A stretch of DNA of 16,108 nt from CAIVND01 sp035532075 (GTDB lineage Bacteria > Actinomycetota > Acidimicrobiia > Acidimicrobiales > Bog-793): contig DATKRV010000041.1 of the NCBI GenBank assembly GCA_035532075.1, positions 1 to 16,108 on the forward strand. Reading direction: 5' to 3'. Below are positions 6,620 to 14,611 of this stretch, in pieces (the stretch's first letter is position 1; every line of letters begins with the position of its first letter). A program made the position numbers and the translations under genes. The notes under the pieces are model-generated. The model had not been told where the DNA came from. It made no database searches and was given only the letters and a program-made list of their open reading frames with translations.

Positions 6620-8194
6620 CTAGACGCCCTGCACCTGGTGGACCTCGAGGATGCCTGCCTGGGCGCGCAACGTCTCGATCGTCGCCTCACCGGTCGCCCG
6701 GTCGGTAGCGATCGCCATCAACGCCGTCCCATCGGAGTCGTCGTTCCTCGCTACTGCCATGTTCACGATGCTCACACCGGCCTCGCCGAGCCTTGTGCCG
6801 ACGATGCCGATCATGCCCGGTCGGTCATCATTATGCACAATTAGCAGACAGGCTGCCGGAGAGAGATCGAGGGTGTGGCCGTCGATGTCGACAAAACTTG
6901 GCTGATTCGCGTCGCCGCCGCGCAAAGTCCCGGAGACCCGGTGATTCGTGGAGGAGACGGTGATGACGTTGTGACGGTCTTTCGAGGTTGCACTCTGGCT
7001 CTCGCGTACCTTGAGTCCGCGCACCTCAGCGATCCGGGGAGCGTTGACGTAAGAGACCGGCTCCTCGGTGACGACTCCGAGGAGTCCCTTGAGCACCGAA
7101 AGGGTGAGGATCGAGGTGTTCTCGCCGGCAAGCGCTCCTTGGAACTCGACATCGAGCACGTCGGGCATCCCCTCGCACAGCTCCGCAAGGAAGCGACCGA
7201 GCCGCTCCGCGACGCCGAGATAGGGTCGCACCGCCTCCGATGCAGCACCCGCGGAGACGTTCACGGCAAAGGGGACGAAGTCGCCACGCAGGGCGAGCAC
7301 GATCTGCTCCGCGATCTGCTCACCCGCCTTGTCCTGGGCCTCCTCGGTACTTGCCCCAAGATGCGGAGTCACGACAACCGACGAGAGACCAAACAGCGGC
7401 GAAATTGTCGCGGGCTCCGAATCAAACACATCAAGTGCTGCGCCTGCCACGTGACCGGAATTGATCGCATCGGCGAGATCCTGCTCGACGATGAGACCAC
7501 CGCGCGCCGCGTTGATGATCCGCACGCCTCGTTTGGTCTTCGCGAGAAGGTCCTGGTTGAACAGTCCTGCTGTCTCTTTCGTCTTTGGCAGATGGATCGT
7601 GATGAAATCAGCGCGCGCGACGAGTCCGTCGAGCGACAAAAGCTCCACCCCCATCCGCCTTGCACGGTCCTCGGTGATATACGGGTCATAGGCGACGACG
7701 TGCATCCCAAATGCCATTGCCCGCTGCGCGACAAGCGCGCCGATACGACCGAGACCAACCACGCCAAGCGTCTTGCCGTGCAGCTCCACGCCCTCCCACT
7801 TCGAGCGCTCCCAACGACCAGCGACGAGCGCGCTGTGCGCCTGGGGAATGTTACGCGCCTGCGCGAGAAGGAGTGCGAAAGCGTGTTCAGCCGCAGAGAG
7901 GATGTTCGATTCCGGAGCGTTGACGACCATGATGCCAAGCTCGGTTGCTGCCTCGATATCGACGTTGTCAAGGCCGACTCCGGCGCGCCCCACGACGATC
8001 AGCGCGGTTCCCGCCTCGAGAAGCTCCCTCGTGACCTTCGTCGCCGAACGAACGACCAGGGCGTTCGCGCCCTTGACCAGTTCGATCAGGCTCTCTTTCG
8101 TCCAGTCGAGCTGTTCGTCGACCTCAAATCCCGCCTCGGCCATCGCTTCGAGTCCGGCTTGAGCCAACTTCTCCGTGACGAGAATCCTTGCCAT
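6620..8194 (-). CDS. serA: D-3-phosphoglycerate dehydrogenase
   Basis: Encodes 524 residues, the long type 1 form known from Mycobacterium. It oxidises 3-phosphoglycerate to 3-phosphohydroxypyruvate with NAD, the first step of serine synthesis. The substrate/nucleotide domains include 'RAGVGLDNVD' (70-79) and the Rossmann motif GLGRIG (147-152). Catalytic residues expected for 2-hydroxyacid dehydrogenases are present: Arg231 ('NAARGGL'), Glu260 ('FDSEP') and His278 ('TPHLGAS'). An allosteric substrate-binding domain follows (about 320-445), then a C-terminal ACT domain ('LLIVHNDDRPGMIGIVGTRL', about 452-524), where serine feedback is sensed in homologues. The ATG at 8194 has a good ribosome site (GGAGAGG). 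The aspartate-type aminotransferase gene lies 215 bases upstream on the same strand. Confidence 0.97.
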   Translation of the reverse strand: MARILVTEKLAQAGLEAMAEAGFEVDEQLDWTKESLIELVKGANALVVRSATKVTRELLEAGTALIVVGRAGVGLDNVDIEAATELGIMVVNAPESNILSAAEHAFALLLAQARNIPQAHSALVAGRWERSKWEGVELHGKTLGVVGLGRIGALVAQRAMAFGMHVVAYDPYITEDRARRMGVELLSLDGLVARADFITIHLPKTKETAGLFNQDLLAKTKRGVRIINAARGGLIVEQDLADAINSGHVAGAALDVFDSEPATISPLFGLSSVVVTPHLGASTEEAQDKAGEQIAEQIVLALRGDFVPFAVNVSAGAASEAVRPYLGVAERLGRFLAELCEGMPDVLDVEFQGALAGENTSILTLSVLKGLLGVVTEEPVSYVNAPRIAEVRGLKVRESQSATSKDRHNVITVSSTNHRVSGTLRGGDANQPSFVDIDGHTLDLSPAACLLIVHNDDRPGMIGIVGTRLGEAGVSIVNMAVARNDDSDGTALMAIATDRATGEATIETLRAQAGILEVHQVQGV

Positions 8195-8409
8195 TACCTC
8201 TCCTTGTTATGGTCCGGTCCATCTCTGGGTCCAGATGGCCGAGATTAAATGTCCACGGCCCGTCATCTCTGCGTCCCCGGTACTGCGCCCCCCGCATCAT
8301 CGGTGCTCCCGACGCTGCGGACCCCCCGGCCCACATCGTGTCCTTCGACCCCAAATCTACCCCGCACCCACCAAGTTCCCGACGGTGGGCCTCCAGGCGG
8401 CCGGTCCTC
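8195..8409 (-). other. Intergenic region upstream of serA
   Basis: Read on the - strand, this 215-base stretch holds the serA ribosome site at its end and an imperfect dyad centred on 8229 (CCATCTCTGG-GT-CCAGATGG on +, 8219-8238, two extra bases in one arm) just upstream of it. A possible -10 element TAATCT lies near 8242-8247, but no matching -35 is convincing. GC-rich short stems near 8390-8405 could mark the end of the aminotransferase transcript, without a U-tract. Whether serA has its own promoter is therefore open. Confidence 0.3.
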
Positions 8410-9663
8410 TCAGTCCGTCGTCTCGGCGAGCAGATCGGCCACCCTTTGGACACCCTCTTGCATGTCATCATCGCCGAGCGCGTACGAGAAACGTCCATAT
8501 CCCGGAGCCCCAAAGGCCTCACCCGGAACAAACGCAACCAACGCCTCTTCGAGCACCATCTCAGCGAGTTCGAGGGTGGTGCTCGGACGACTCCCGCGGA
8601 TCGATCGCCCGAGCACCCCTTTGAACGAGGGGAAGGCGTAGAACGCGCCCTGGGGTTCGAAACAGGTCACCCGGTCGATGCTGTTCAGCATCGTGTGTAT
8701 CGTCTGTCGACGTCGATCGAATGCGGCGCGCATCATGGCCACCGCGGAGAGGTCTCCCTCGAGCGCGGCAAGTACCGCGCGCTGGGCGATGTTGTTGACA
8801 TTCGAGGTCTCGTGCGACTGGAGATTCGTCGCCGCATTGATGACATCGACCGGCGCGATCATCCATCCGACACGCCACCCCGTCATCGCGTAGGTCTTTG
8901 CGACGCCGTTGACCACAATGCAGCGATCGGCGATCTGTGGAACGACGACGGGCAGCGAGTGCTGCTCGTTGGTTCCGTAGACGAGGTGCTCGTAGATTTC
9001 GTCTGCAATTACCCACCAGCCGCGATCGACGCAGTATTGGCCGATCGCCTCGATAGCCCGACGGCCATAGACCGCACCTGTCGGATTCGACGGGCTGACG
9101 AAGACGACCATCTTCGTGCGACTCGTCGCATACCGATCGAGGAGCTCCGAAGTGATCTGGAATCCGTTGGACTCGTCCGTCGGCACAATGACCGGAACGC
9201 CTCCGGCGAGCGCGACCGACTCGGGGTATGTTGTCCAAAATGGTGCCGGCACAATCACCTCGTCGCCAGGGTCAAGCACCGTTGCAAAGGCATTTGCGAT
9301 CGCCTGCTTGCCCCCGTTCGCGACAAGGACCTGGTCCGGCGTGATCTCATAGTGCGAGTCGCGCCAGGTCTTGGCCGCGATCGCCCGGCGCAGCTCGGGG
9401 AGTCCAGCGACCGGGGTGTACCGATGGTTGGCAGTATCCGAACAGGCGGCTATTGCCGCGTCGACGATGTGCTGGGGGGTCGGAAAATCGGGCTCGCCTG
9501 CTCCAAAACCGATGACATCAAGTCCAGATGCCTTCATCGCCTTCGCCTTCGCATCGATTGCAAGCGTCGCTGAAGGAGCCACCGCTGCGATGCGTCGCGA
9601 GATGCGCGATCGTGTACCGAGGTCCGGTGGAGGCGGTTGTGAGGTCGCTGTCATACCTGCCAT
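8410..9663 (-). CDS. aspC: Pyridoxal-phosphate aspartate-type aminotransferase (class I, subgroup Ib)
   Basis: About 417 residues, normal for subgroup Ib aspartate aminotransferases. It should move an amino group between aspartate and 2-oxoglutarate; related substrates are possible. Landmarks: 'IGFGAGEPDFPTP' (51-63), 'ANGGKQAI' for the phosphate pocket, 'SPSNPTGAVY' with Asn193, 'DEIYEHLVY' with Asp221 and Tyr224, the PLP lysine Lys256 in 'NGVAKTYAMTGWRVGW', and Arg264. The start is uncertain: ATG 9663 and ATG 9654 are both in frame and neither has a clear Shine-Dalgarno site; longer versions would run into serC, which starts divergently at 9735. The gene sits between serA and serC, but the serine pathway transaminase is serC itself, so this is likely a general nitrogen-distribution enzyme. 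Confidence 0.9.
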   Translation of the reverse strand: MAGMTATSQPPPPDLGTRSRISRRIAAVAPSATLAIDAKAKAMKASGLDVIGFGAGEPDFPTPQHIVDAAIAACSDTANHRYTPVAGLPELRRAIAAKTWRDSHYEITPDQVLVANGGKQAIANAFATVLDPGDEVIVPAPFWTTYPESVALAGGVPVIVPTDESNGFQITSELLDRYATSRTKMVVFVSPSNPTGAVYGRRAIEAIGQYCVDRGWWVIADEIYEHLVYGTNEQHSLPVVVPQIADRCIVVNGVAKTYAMTGWRVGWMIAPVDVINAATNLQSHETSNVNNIAQRAVLAALEGDLSAVAMMRAAFDRRRQTIHTMLNSIDRVTCFEPQGAFYAFPSFKGVLGRSIRGSRPSTTLELAEMVLEEALVAFVPGEAFGAPGYGRFSYALGDDDMQEGVQRVADLLAETTD

Positions 9664-9734
9664 GCTTACACAGAGAACGGTGGGGATAAAAATGCACGCG
9701 GGAGTGGGGTCCGCGGCCAGCACTGGAGAGACAT
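9664..9734. promoter_or_regulatory. Divergent control region between the aminotransferase and serC
   Basis: Only 71 bases separate the two starts, so both promoters must lie here or overlap the aminotransferase 5' end. For serC, TTACAC (9666-9671) and AAAAAT (9688-9693) are spaced 16 bases, a weak match. The serC ribosome site GGAGAG (9725-9730) is clear. No operator-like symmetry stands out. Confidence 0.35.
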
Positions 9735-10865
9735 ATGGCAGCGATCGAAATACCCAAGGAACTCCTTCCGAGCGACGGTCGGTTCGGGGCAGGGCCATCG
9801 AAGATCCGAAGCGAGGCGCTCGACGAGCTTCTCGCGCTCGCGCCGACCTACCTTGGCACCTCACATCGTCAGGCGACGGTCAAGGACGTCGTCGGACGGA
9901 TCCGCAGCGGGATCTCCCGGCTCTTCTCGATCCCCGAGGGTTACGAGGTCGTCCTTGGCAACGGCGGGTCGACCGCGTTCTGGGACGTCGCCACCTTCTG
10001 TCTGATCGAGAGGAAGAGTCAGCATCTCTCCTTCGGAGAGTTCTCTTCGAAGTTCGCCCAGTCATCGCAGATGGCGCCGTTTCTCGAAGACCCGATCGTG
10101 ATCACCTCGGAGACGGGCACCCACCCCGACGCGGTGGCGATGGACGAGATCGACTGCTACGGACTCACCCACAACGAGACCTCAACCGGGGTGATGATGA
10201 ACATCACGCGCCCCAGATATGGCAACTCAAGCCCGGCCGAAGGGATCGTCGTCGTCGACGCAACCTCTGCGGCTGGAGGCATCCGCGTTGATATCGCCGA
10301 AACGGATGTCTATTACTTCGCGCCGCAGAAGTGTTTCGGCTCCGACGGTGGACTGTGGATCGCGATCATGTCACCCAAGGCGCTCGAACGGAGCGCCTTG
10401 ATCGGTGCCTCAGGTCGCTACATTCCCCCGTTTCTGGATCTCAACATCGCGATCGAGAACTCGAGACTCGACCAGACCTACAACACCCCGGCACTCGTCA
10501 CGTTGATGTTGCTCGCCGAACAGGTCGAGTGGTTCAACGCGAATGGCGGCCTCGCATGGTCCTCGGCGCGCTCGGACGCCTCTGCGACAATCCTCTATGG
10601 CTGGGCCGAAACATCACCAGTTGCCGAACCGTTCGTAAAAGAGCCCAAGGAGCGCAGCACCGTCGTCGGCACGATCGACTTCGTCGAGGGGATCGACGCG
10701 TCAGCGATCGCAAAGGTACTGCGCGCGAATGGCATCGTCGACACCGAGCCCTACCGAAAGCTCGGGCGAAACCAGCTGCGCATCTCGATGTTTCCGGGCG
10801 TCGAAAGCTCGGACATCGAACGGCTGACTGGCTGTATCGACTACGTCATCGCCAAGCTCTCGTGA
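9735..10865 (+). CDS. serC: Phosphoserine aminotransferase
   Basis: Encodes 376 residues, the length of the actinobacterial (mycobacterial) phosphoserine aminotransferase type. It converts 3-phosphohydroxypyruvate and glutamate to phosphoserine and 2-oxoglutarate, step two of serine synthesis, right after SerA. Landmarks: 'RFGAGPSKIR' (16-25), 'GTSHRQATVK' (41-50), 'LGNGGSTAFWD' (74-84), 'LTHNETSTGV' (144-153), 'VVVDATSAAGG' (172-182) and the PLP-binding Lys199 in 'FAPQKCFGSDGG'. The C-terminal 'LRISMFPGVESSDIE' is also typical. The ATG at 9735 has GGAGAG just upstream. It is transcribed away from the aminotransferase and serA and converges on ilvC; a GC-rich hairpin begins at the base after its stop codon. 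Confidence 0.96.
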   Translation: MAAIEIPKELLPSDGRFGAGPSKIRSEALDELLALAPTYLGTSHRQATVKDVVGRIRSGISRLFSIPEGYEVVLGNGGSTAFWDVATFCLIERKSQHLSFGEFSSKFAQSSQMAPFLEDPIVITSETGTHPDAVAMDEIDCYGLTHNETSTGVMMNITRPRYGNSSPAEGIVVVDATSAAGGIRVDIAETDVYYFAPQKCFGSDGGLWIAIMSPKALERSALIGASGRYIPPFLDLNIAIENSRLDQTYNTPALVTLMLLAEQVEWFNANGGLAWSSARSDASATILYGWAETSPVAEPFVKEPKERSTVVGTIDFVEGIDASAIAKVLRANGIVDTEPYRKLGRNQLRISMFPGVESSDIERLTGCIDYVIAKLS

Positions 10866-10880
10866 ACCGAGAGCCTCGGT
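10866..10880 (+). terminator. Hairpin directly after serC
   Basis: ACCGAG-AGC-CTCGGT is a perfect 6-bp stem with a 3-base loop that starts right after the serC stop codon. No U-tract follows, so it may be an actinobacterial-type hairpin terminator or an mRNA 3' end stabiliser. Confidence 0.4.
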
Positions 10881-10918
10881 CGAAAGGTTGAGCGGGTACG
10901 CGACCCATCACAGGGTTT

Positions 10919-10932
10919 GGGGCCATTGCCCC
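10919..10932. terminator. GC-only hairpin between convergent serC and ilvC
   Basis: GGGGC-CATT-GCCCC, a 5-bp all-GC stem with a 4-base loop, lies in the 208-base space between the converging serC and ilvC genes. It could stop transcripts from either side. There is no U-run, so the call rests on position and stem strength only. Confidence 0.35.
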
Positions 10933-11073
10933 GTGTCTTCGCGATCAACCAACGTCATGTCGCATTCCCCGTGGACCTTTGCGTTTCACGCGAATAGCTG
11001 ATTCCGCCAGCCAAAGGAGCACGGACCCCCCGGTGGCTGACATCGCCAGTGCTGTCAGCTGGCAGCTCAGTCC

Positions 11074-12108
11074 CTACGACTCGAGCCCGCCGGAGACGTC
11101 CTCAAGACGCTCCTTGCCCCGGGTGATGAATGGCATCATCGCCCGCAACTCGGCGCCGATCTTCTCGATCGGGTGCTCGCGTCCTCGCTCTTGAAGGGCT
11201 CGGTAGTTTGGTAGCCCCGCCCTGTTCTCGGCGATCCACTCCTCGGCGAACCGACCATCCTGGATCTCATCGAGCACCCTGCGCATCTCGGCGCGCACAG
11301 CATCATTGACGATACGCGGTCCGCGCGTGAGGTCTCCGTATTCCGCCGTGGAAGAGATGGAAAAGCGCATTCCGGCGATGCCCTGTTCGTACATCAGGTC
11401 AACAATAAGCTTGACCTCATGCAGGCATTCGAAATAGGCAGACTCGGGCTGGTACCCCGCGGCGACGAGCGTCTCAAAACCCGCAGTGATAAGTGCAGTC
11501 AGACCTCCGCAGAGCACGACCTGCTCACCGAAGAGATCCGTCTCGGTCTCCTCCGTGAAGGTGGTCTCGAGCACGCCGGCGCGCGTGCCGCCAATAGCGT
11601 CCGCATAGGCAAGGGCGATCGCCTTGGCATTGCCCGTCGCATCGTTCTCCACCGCGATCAGCGAGGGGACGCCACCGCCCTCAACGTAGGTCCTTCGCAC
11701 GAGGTGCCCCGGGCCCTTCGGTGCAACCATCGCGACATCAACGCTCTTCGGGGGCACGATCGTCTTGTAACGGATATTGAATCCGTGCGCGAACAACAGA
11801 GCATCGCCGTCGCTGAGGTTCGGTGAAATATCGCGCTCGTAGACCCCCGCCTGGTCGGTGTCGGGAAGCAAGAGCATGATGATGTCCGCCTCCGCCGCAG
11901 CATCGGAGATATCGAGCACCCGGAGTCCTGCAGCCTCTGCCTTCCCACGAGAGCTCGAACCCGCACGCAACCCGACACGCACATCGATTCCCGAATCGCG
12001 CAGATTCAGTGCGTGGGCGTGCCCTTGGGATCCGTATCCAATGATCGCAACCTTGCGGTTCGCGATTAGGGACCGATCGGCGTCTTTCTCATAATAAAGC
12101 GTCGGCAT
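11074..12108 (-). CDS. ilvC: Ketol-acid reductoisomerase (class I, NADPH type)
   Basis: Encodes 344 residues, the size of short class I enzymes. It rearranges and reduces acetolactate or acetohydroxybutyrate to the dihydroxy acids in valine, leucine and isoleucine synthesis. The Rossmann motif 'GYGSQGHAHALNLRDSG' is at 24-40; the following loop with Arg48 and Ser51-53 fits NADPH use. Active-site residues expected for the family are His108 ('AHGFNI'), Lys131 ('APKGPGH'), Asp191 and Glu195 ('DLFGEQ'), Glu227 and Glu231 ('YFECLHEVK'), and the Ser in 'RFSISSTAEYGD'. The ATG at 12108 has AAGGAG 8-9 bases upstream. It follows ilvN by 89 bases on the same strand, so it is the last gene of the ilvBNC operon and falls under the attenuator in front of ilvB. 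Confidence 0.97.
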   Translation of the reverse strand: MPTLYYEKDADRSLIANRKVAIIGYGSQGHAHALNLRDSGIDVRVGLRAGSSSRGKAEAAGLRVLDISDAAAEADIIMLLLPDTDQAGVYERDISPNLSDGDALLFAHGFNIRYKTIVPPKSVDVAMVAPKGPGHLVRRTYVEGGGVPSLIAVENDATGNAKAIALAYADAIGGTRAGVLETTFTEETETDLFGEQVVLCGGLTALITAGFETLVAAGYQPESAYFECLHEVKLIVDLMYEQGIAGMRFSISSTAEYGDLTRGPRIVNDAVRAEMRRVLDEIQDGRFAEEWIAENRAGLPNYRALQERGREHPIEKIGAELRAMMPFITRGKERLEDVSGGLES

Positions 12109-12197
12109 GAATCTGCTCCTTCGTCTCTTTGCTATTCAATGAACCCTCGCGATCACCGATGATCACGGGAGAGGAATCTGATGACCTCGACAGCCGC

Positions 12198-12704
12198 CTA
12201 GCTCACACCACTCAACCTTGGAAGCGCGACAGCTCCCGTCCGCTGGAGTTCGCAGATCTTGTACGACCTTAGCTTTCGCTCAAAATCGTCGAGGAGGACC
12301 GGCTCCGCGACGAGTCGCAGCATGGTCTTTGTTTCAGACCTCTCCACCACAACCGCCCCGGAGCTCGCCACAAGCTCGCCGAGCTCTGCATCGGAGGCAA
12401 GTTCCGAATCGACCGTGACGAGCAGCAGCTCCGCGGTCTTTGCGTTGGCGGGGTCGAGCTCACTGATCTCGACCACGTTGACGAGCTTGTCGAGCTGGTC
12501 GATGACCTGTTGCAACAGGTTCGACTCAATATCGACGACGATCGAGATTCGCGAAAACCGCTCGTCATCGGTCGGAGCAACCGCAAGCGAGATGATGTTG
12601 TAGCCGCGTCTTGAGAAGAGCCCGGCCACTCTCAGGAGAACCCCCGCCTTGTTTTCGACATGCGCCGTGACAAGGTGATGTTGGGTGTGGGTAACGGTGG
12701 TCAT
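12198..12704 (-). CDS. ilvN: Acetolactate synthase small (regulatory) subunit
   Basis: Encodes 168 residues, the standard long form of the regulatory subunit (also named ilvH). The N-terminal ACT domain covers about residues 10-85 with 'VENKAGVLLRVAGLFSRRGYNI' -type sequence, interrupted by 'DDERFSRISIVVD'; a second ACT-like half follows with 'LVTVDSELASDAELGELV'. In homologues it binds valine and passes feedback inhibition to IlvB and also raises its activity. The ATG at 12704 overlaps the ilvB stop by four bases (ATGA), which means translational coupling and roughly balanced subunit synthesis. The 89-base space to ilvC contains a small GATCA/TGATC stem but no terminator. Confidence 0.96.
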   Translation of the reverse strand: MTTVTHTQHHLVTAHVENKAGVLLRVAGLFSRRGYNIISLAVAPTDDERFSRISIVVDIESNLLQQVIDQLDKLVNVVEISELDPANAKTAELLLVTVDSELASDAELGELVASSGAVVVERSETKTMLRLVAEPVLLDDFERKLRSYKICELQRTGAVALPRLSGVS

Positions 12705-14440
12705 CGCGGCTGGTCCGCCTGACTTGGGTGCACCAGGATGTCGTCGTTCGATGCCCCGGCGGGAACCATCGGGAAGACCTGTTCCATCGCATCCGTACGA
12801 AAGTCAATGACCACGGATCGGTCATTGATCGCGTTGGCGCGTTCGATCGCCGCGCCAACGTCTCGTGGATCGGTGACACGGATTCCGACACAGCCCATCG
12901 CCTCGGCCCACTTGACATAGTCAGGCAGATCCGCGGAGAGATACACCTCGGAGTAGCGCTGTTCATAGAACATGTGCTGCCATTGGCGGACCATGCCGAG
13001 ATAGGCGTTGTTCAATATCGCAACCTTGATGGGAATCCGCTCCGCACTCGCGGTGACGAGCTCCTGGGCGGTCATCTGGAAGCACCCGTCACCGTCGATC
13101 GCCCAGACCATCTTCTCGGGACGACCGACCTTCGCGCCAAGTGCGGCGGGAACCGCAAAGCCCATCGTGCCAAGCCCCCCGGAGTTCACCCAGCTGCGCG
13201 GCTCTTCAAATTGCCAGTGCTGCGCGGCCCACATCTGGTGTTGGCCGACACCCGCGACAAGGATCGTTCCTCTCGGAGTGAGACGGCGGAGCTCTTCGAC
13301 GACAAACTGTGGTTTGATACGGTCGATCTCGCCCGGAGCCGATGCGCCCGCGCCGTCGTAGGTATAGGGGAAACGCTCCTTCCAGTCCTGACAGCGCGAC
13401 AGCCACTGGCCGATCCGTTCGGTGCTCCTCTCGAGCGGCGCCAGCTCCAGCTGGGCGTTCATCGCCGCGATCGCGAGACGACAGTCCGCCGCGATCGGAA
13501 CCTCGGCCCGACGCACCTTTCCGAGTTCAGCCCGGTCGATATCGACGTGGATAACCTTCGCACCCTTCGCAAAGTCCTCGATCCGTCCGGTGACACGGTC
13601 ATCAAAGCGCGCTCCGAATGAGATCACGAGATCTGAGTGCTGCAGCGCCGTCACCGCGGCGAAGTTGCCGTGCATGCCCGGCATCCCAAGATGCAGAGCG
13701 TGTGAGTCGGAAAATGCGCCTCTCGCCATCAACGTCGTGACGAGTGGAATTCCGGTGAGTTCGACGAAACGCGCCAATTCAACCGCTCCATTCGCCTTCA
13801 CAACACCACCACCGACATAGAGCACCGGCTGTTTCGCGTCGCGTACGAGCGCGAGTGCTGCCGCAACCTCGTCTCCCGTCGGCTCCCCAGCAACGCGATA
13901 ACCCGGAAGGTCCAGCACACCGGGCTCCTCGTAGTCGATCGTGGAGGTGGCGACGTCCTTTGGAAAATCGATCAATACCGGACCGGGCCGACCGGTCGTT
14001 GCCACATAGAAAGCCTCAGCAACCACCCGGGCGATGTCGTTCGCATCGGTGATCAACCAGTTGTGCTTGGTGATCGAGGCGGTGATCCCGGTGGTGTCGA
14101 CCTCCTGAAAGGCGTCAGTACCGATTGAGGTGGTCGCCACCTGACCGGTGATGACCACGATCGGAACGGAATCCATGTACGCATCTGCGAGCGCGGTGAC
14201 AATGTTCGTCGCCCCCGGCCCGCTCGTCACCATCGCAACACCGGGGCGGCCGGTGACCTGGGCGTAGCCTTCGGCCGCGTGTCCTGCACCCTGCTCGTGG
14301 CGGACGAGGATATGACGAATTGATGAGTCGATGATTGGGTCATAGACCGGGAGAATCGCACCGCCGGGCAGGCCAAATACGACCTCGACACCCTCACGCT
14401 CAAGACTCTTGATCAACGCCTGTGCCCCGGTGAGTTTCAT
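12701..14440 (-). CDS. ilvB: Acetolactate synthase large (catalytic) subunit
   Basis: Encodes 579 residues from the ATG at 14440. The frame is open further upstream, but that part holds the attenuator terminator and leader, and family proteins start near 'LTGAQALIKSLEREGVEVVFG'. GAGGGG lies 4 bases before the ATG. The enzyme joins two pyruvates, or pyruvate and 2-oxobutyrate, using ThDP, Mg and FAD. Catalytic Glu49 is in 'VRHEQGAGHAAEGYA'; the ThDP/Mg motif begins near 447 with 'AIDGDGCFQMTAQEL' and ends with 'ILNNAYLGMVRQWQ'. 'VTSGPGATN', 'FQEVDTTGIT' and 'GQHQMWAAQ' are further signature stretches. It is first in ilvB-ilvN-ilvC and overlaps ilvN by four bases. Expression is probably set by the leader peptide and terminator upstream. 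Confidence 0.97.
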   Translation of the reverse strand: MKLTGAQALIKSLEREGVEVVFGLPGGAILPVYDPIIDSSIRHILVRHEQGAGHAAEGYAQVTGRPGVAMVTSGPGATNIVTALADAYMDSVPIVVITGQVATTSIGTDAFQEVDTTGITASITKHNWLITDANDIARVVAEAFYVATTGRPGPVLIDFPKDVATSTIDYEEPGVLDLPGYRVAGEPTGDEVAAALALVRDAKQPVLYVGGGVVKANGAVELARFVELTGIPLVTTLMARGAFSDSHALHLGMPGMHGNFAAVTALQHSDLVISFGARFDDRVTGRIEDFAKGAKVIHVDIDRAELGKVRRAEVPIAADCRLAIAAMNAQLELAPLERSTERIGQWLSRCQDWKERFPYTYDGAGASAPGEIDRIKPQFVVEELRRLTPRGTILVAGVGQHQMWAAQHWQFEEPRSWVNSGGLGTMGFAVPAALGAKVGRPEKMVWAIDGDGCFQMTAQELVTASAERIPIKVAILNNAYLGMVRQWQHMFYEQRYSEVYLSADLPDYVKWAEAMGCVGIRVTDPRDVGAAIERANAINDRSVVIDFRTDAMEQVFPMVPAGASNDDILVHPSQADQPR

Positions 14441-14510
14441 GGCTCCCCTCGACTTTTCCTTGTTGTGCCGTCTTTGCCCACCTAGCACGGATAACCATTC
14501 TAAGCGGGAA

Positions 14511-14537
14511 ATAAAAAGACCTCCCACATGGGAGGTC
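14511..14537 (-). terminator. Intrinsic terminator (attenuator) upstream of ilvB
   Basis: On the - strand GACCTCCC-ATGT-GGGAGGTC forms a perfect 8-bp stem (14537-14518), followed at once by TTTTTATTT. It lies 31 bases after the leader peptide stop codon and 77 bases before the ilvB start, so it can stop transcription before the structural genes. It is by far the best intrinsic terminator in the window. Confidence 0.9.
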
Positions 14538-14540
14538 GCG

Positions 14541-14570
14541 AGCGCACAGACGGCGTGGCCGGTATGCGCT
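14541..14570 (-). promoter_or_regulatory. Leader hairpin between peptide and attenuator
   Basis: AGCGCA (14570-14565) pairs with TGCGCT (14546-14541), and inside it CGGC (14561-14558) pairs with GCCG (14554-14551). The 5' arm begins within the leader peptide stop codon, so a ribosome finishing the peptide would mask it. It ends 3 bases before the terminator stem. It may be the pause or control hairpin; a clear antiterminator that excludes the terminator was not found. Confidence 0.5.
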
Positions 14571-14604
14571 AGCTCAATACTACTACCAGTGTGAAAGTGG
14601 TCAT
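14569..14604 (-). CDS. ilvB leader peptide (Val/Leu-rich attenuation peptide)
   Basis: An 11-residue frame, MTTFTLVVVLS, ends at TAG 31 bases before the attenuator stem. It carries three GTA valine codons in a row flanked by CTG and TTG leucine codons, the expected design for a ribosome that senses charged tRNA-Val and tRNA-Leu. Shortage would stall it at 14589-14575 and change downstream RNA folding so that ilvBNC is read. Translation could start from AAGGA (14617-14613) 8 bases upstream, or be leaderless, since the best promoter predicts transcription starting at the ATG. A leader peptide without a ribosome site is reported for Corynebacterium glutamicum ilvBNC. The frame and codon run are visible; the mechanism is inferred from family knowledge. 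Confidence 0.82.
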   Translation of the reverse strand: MTTFTLVVVLS

Positions 14605-14611
14605 CCCCCTC

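Noticed and set aside
6875..8248. A 457-residue open frame on + opposite serA
   Set aside because: It is antisense to a clear serA with all catalytic residues; it has Arg/Asp/His-rich composition typical of the wrong strand in GC-rich genes and no motif.
8188..9573. A 461-residue open frame on + opposite the aminotransferase
   Set aside because: The - strand carries the PLP lysine motif and full aminotransferase fold; the + frame has no recognisable domain.
11051..11066. GCTGTCAGCTGGCAGC dyad downstream of ilvC
   Set aside because: Near-perfect but without a loop or U-tract; a functional terminator or operator role is not supported.
12728..13621. A 297-residue open frame on + inside ilvB
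   Set aside because: Antisense shadow of ilvB with charged, motif-free sequence.
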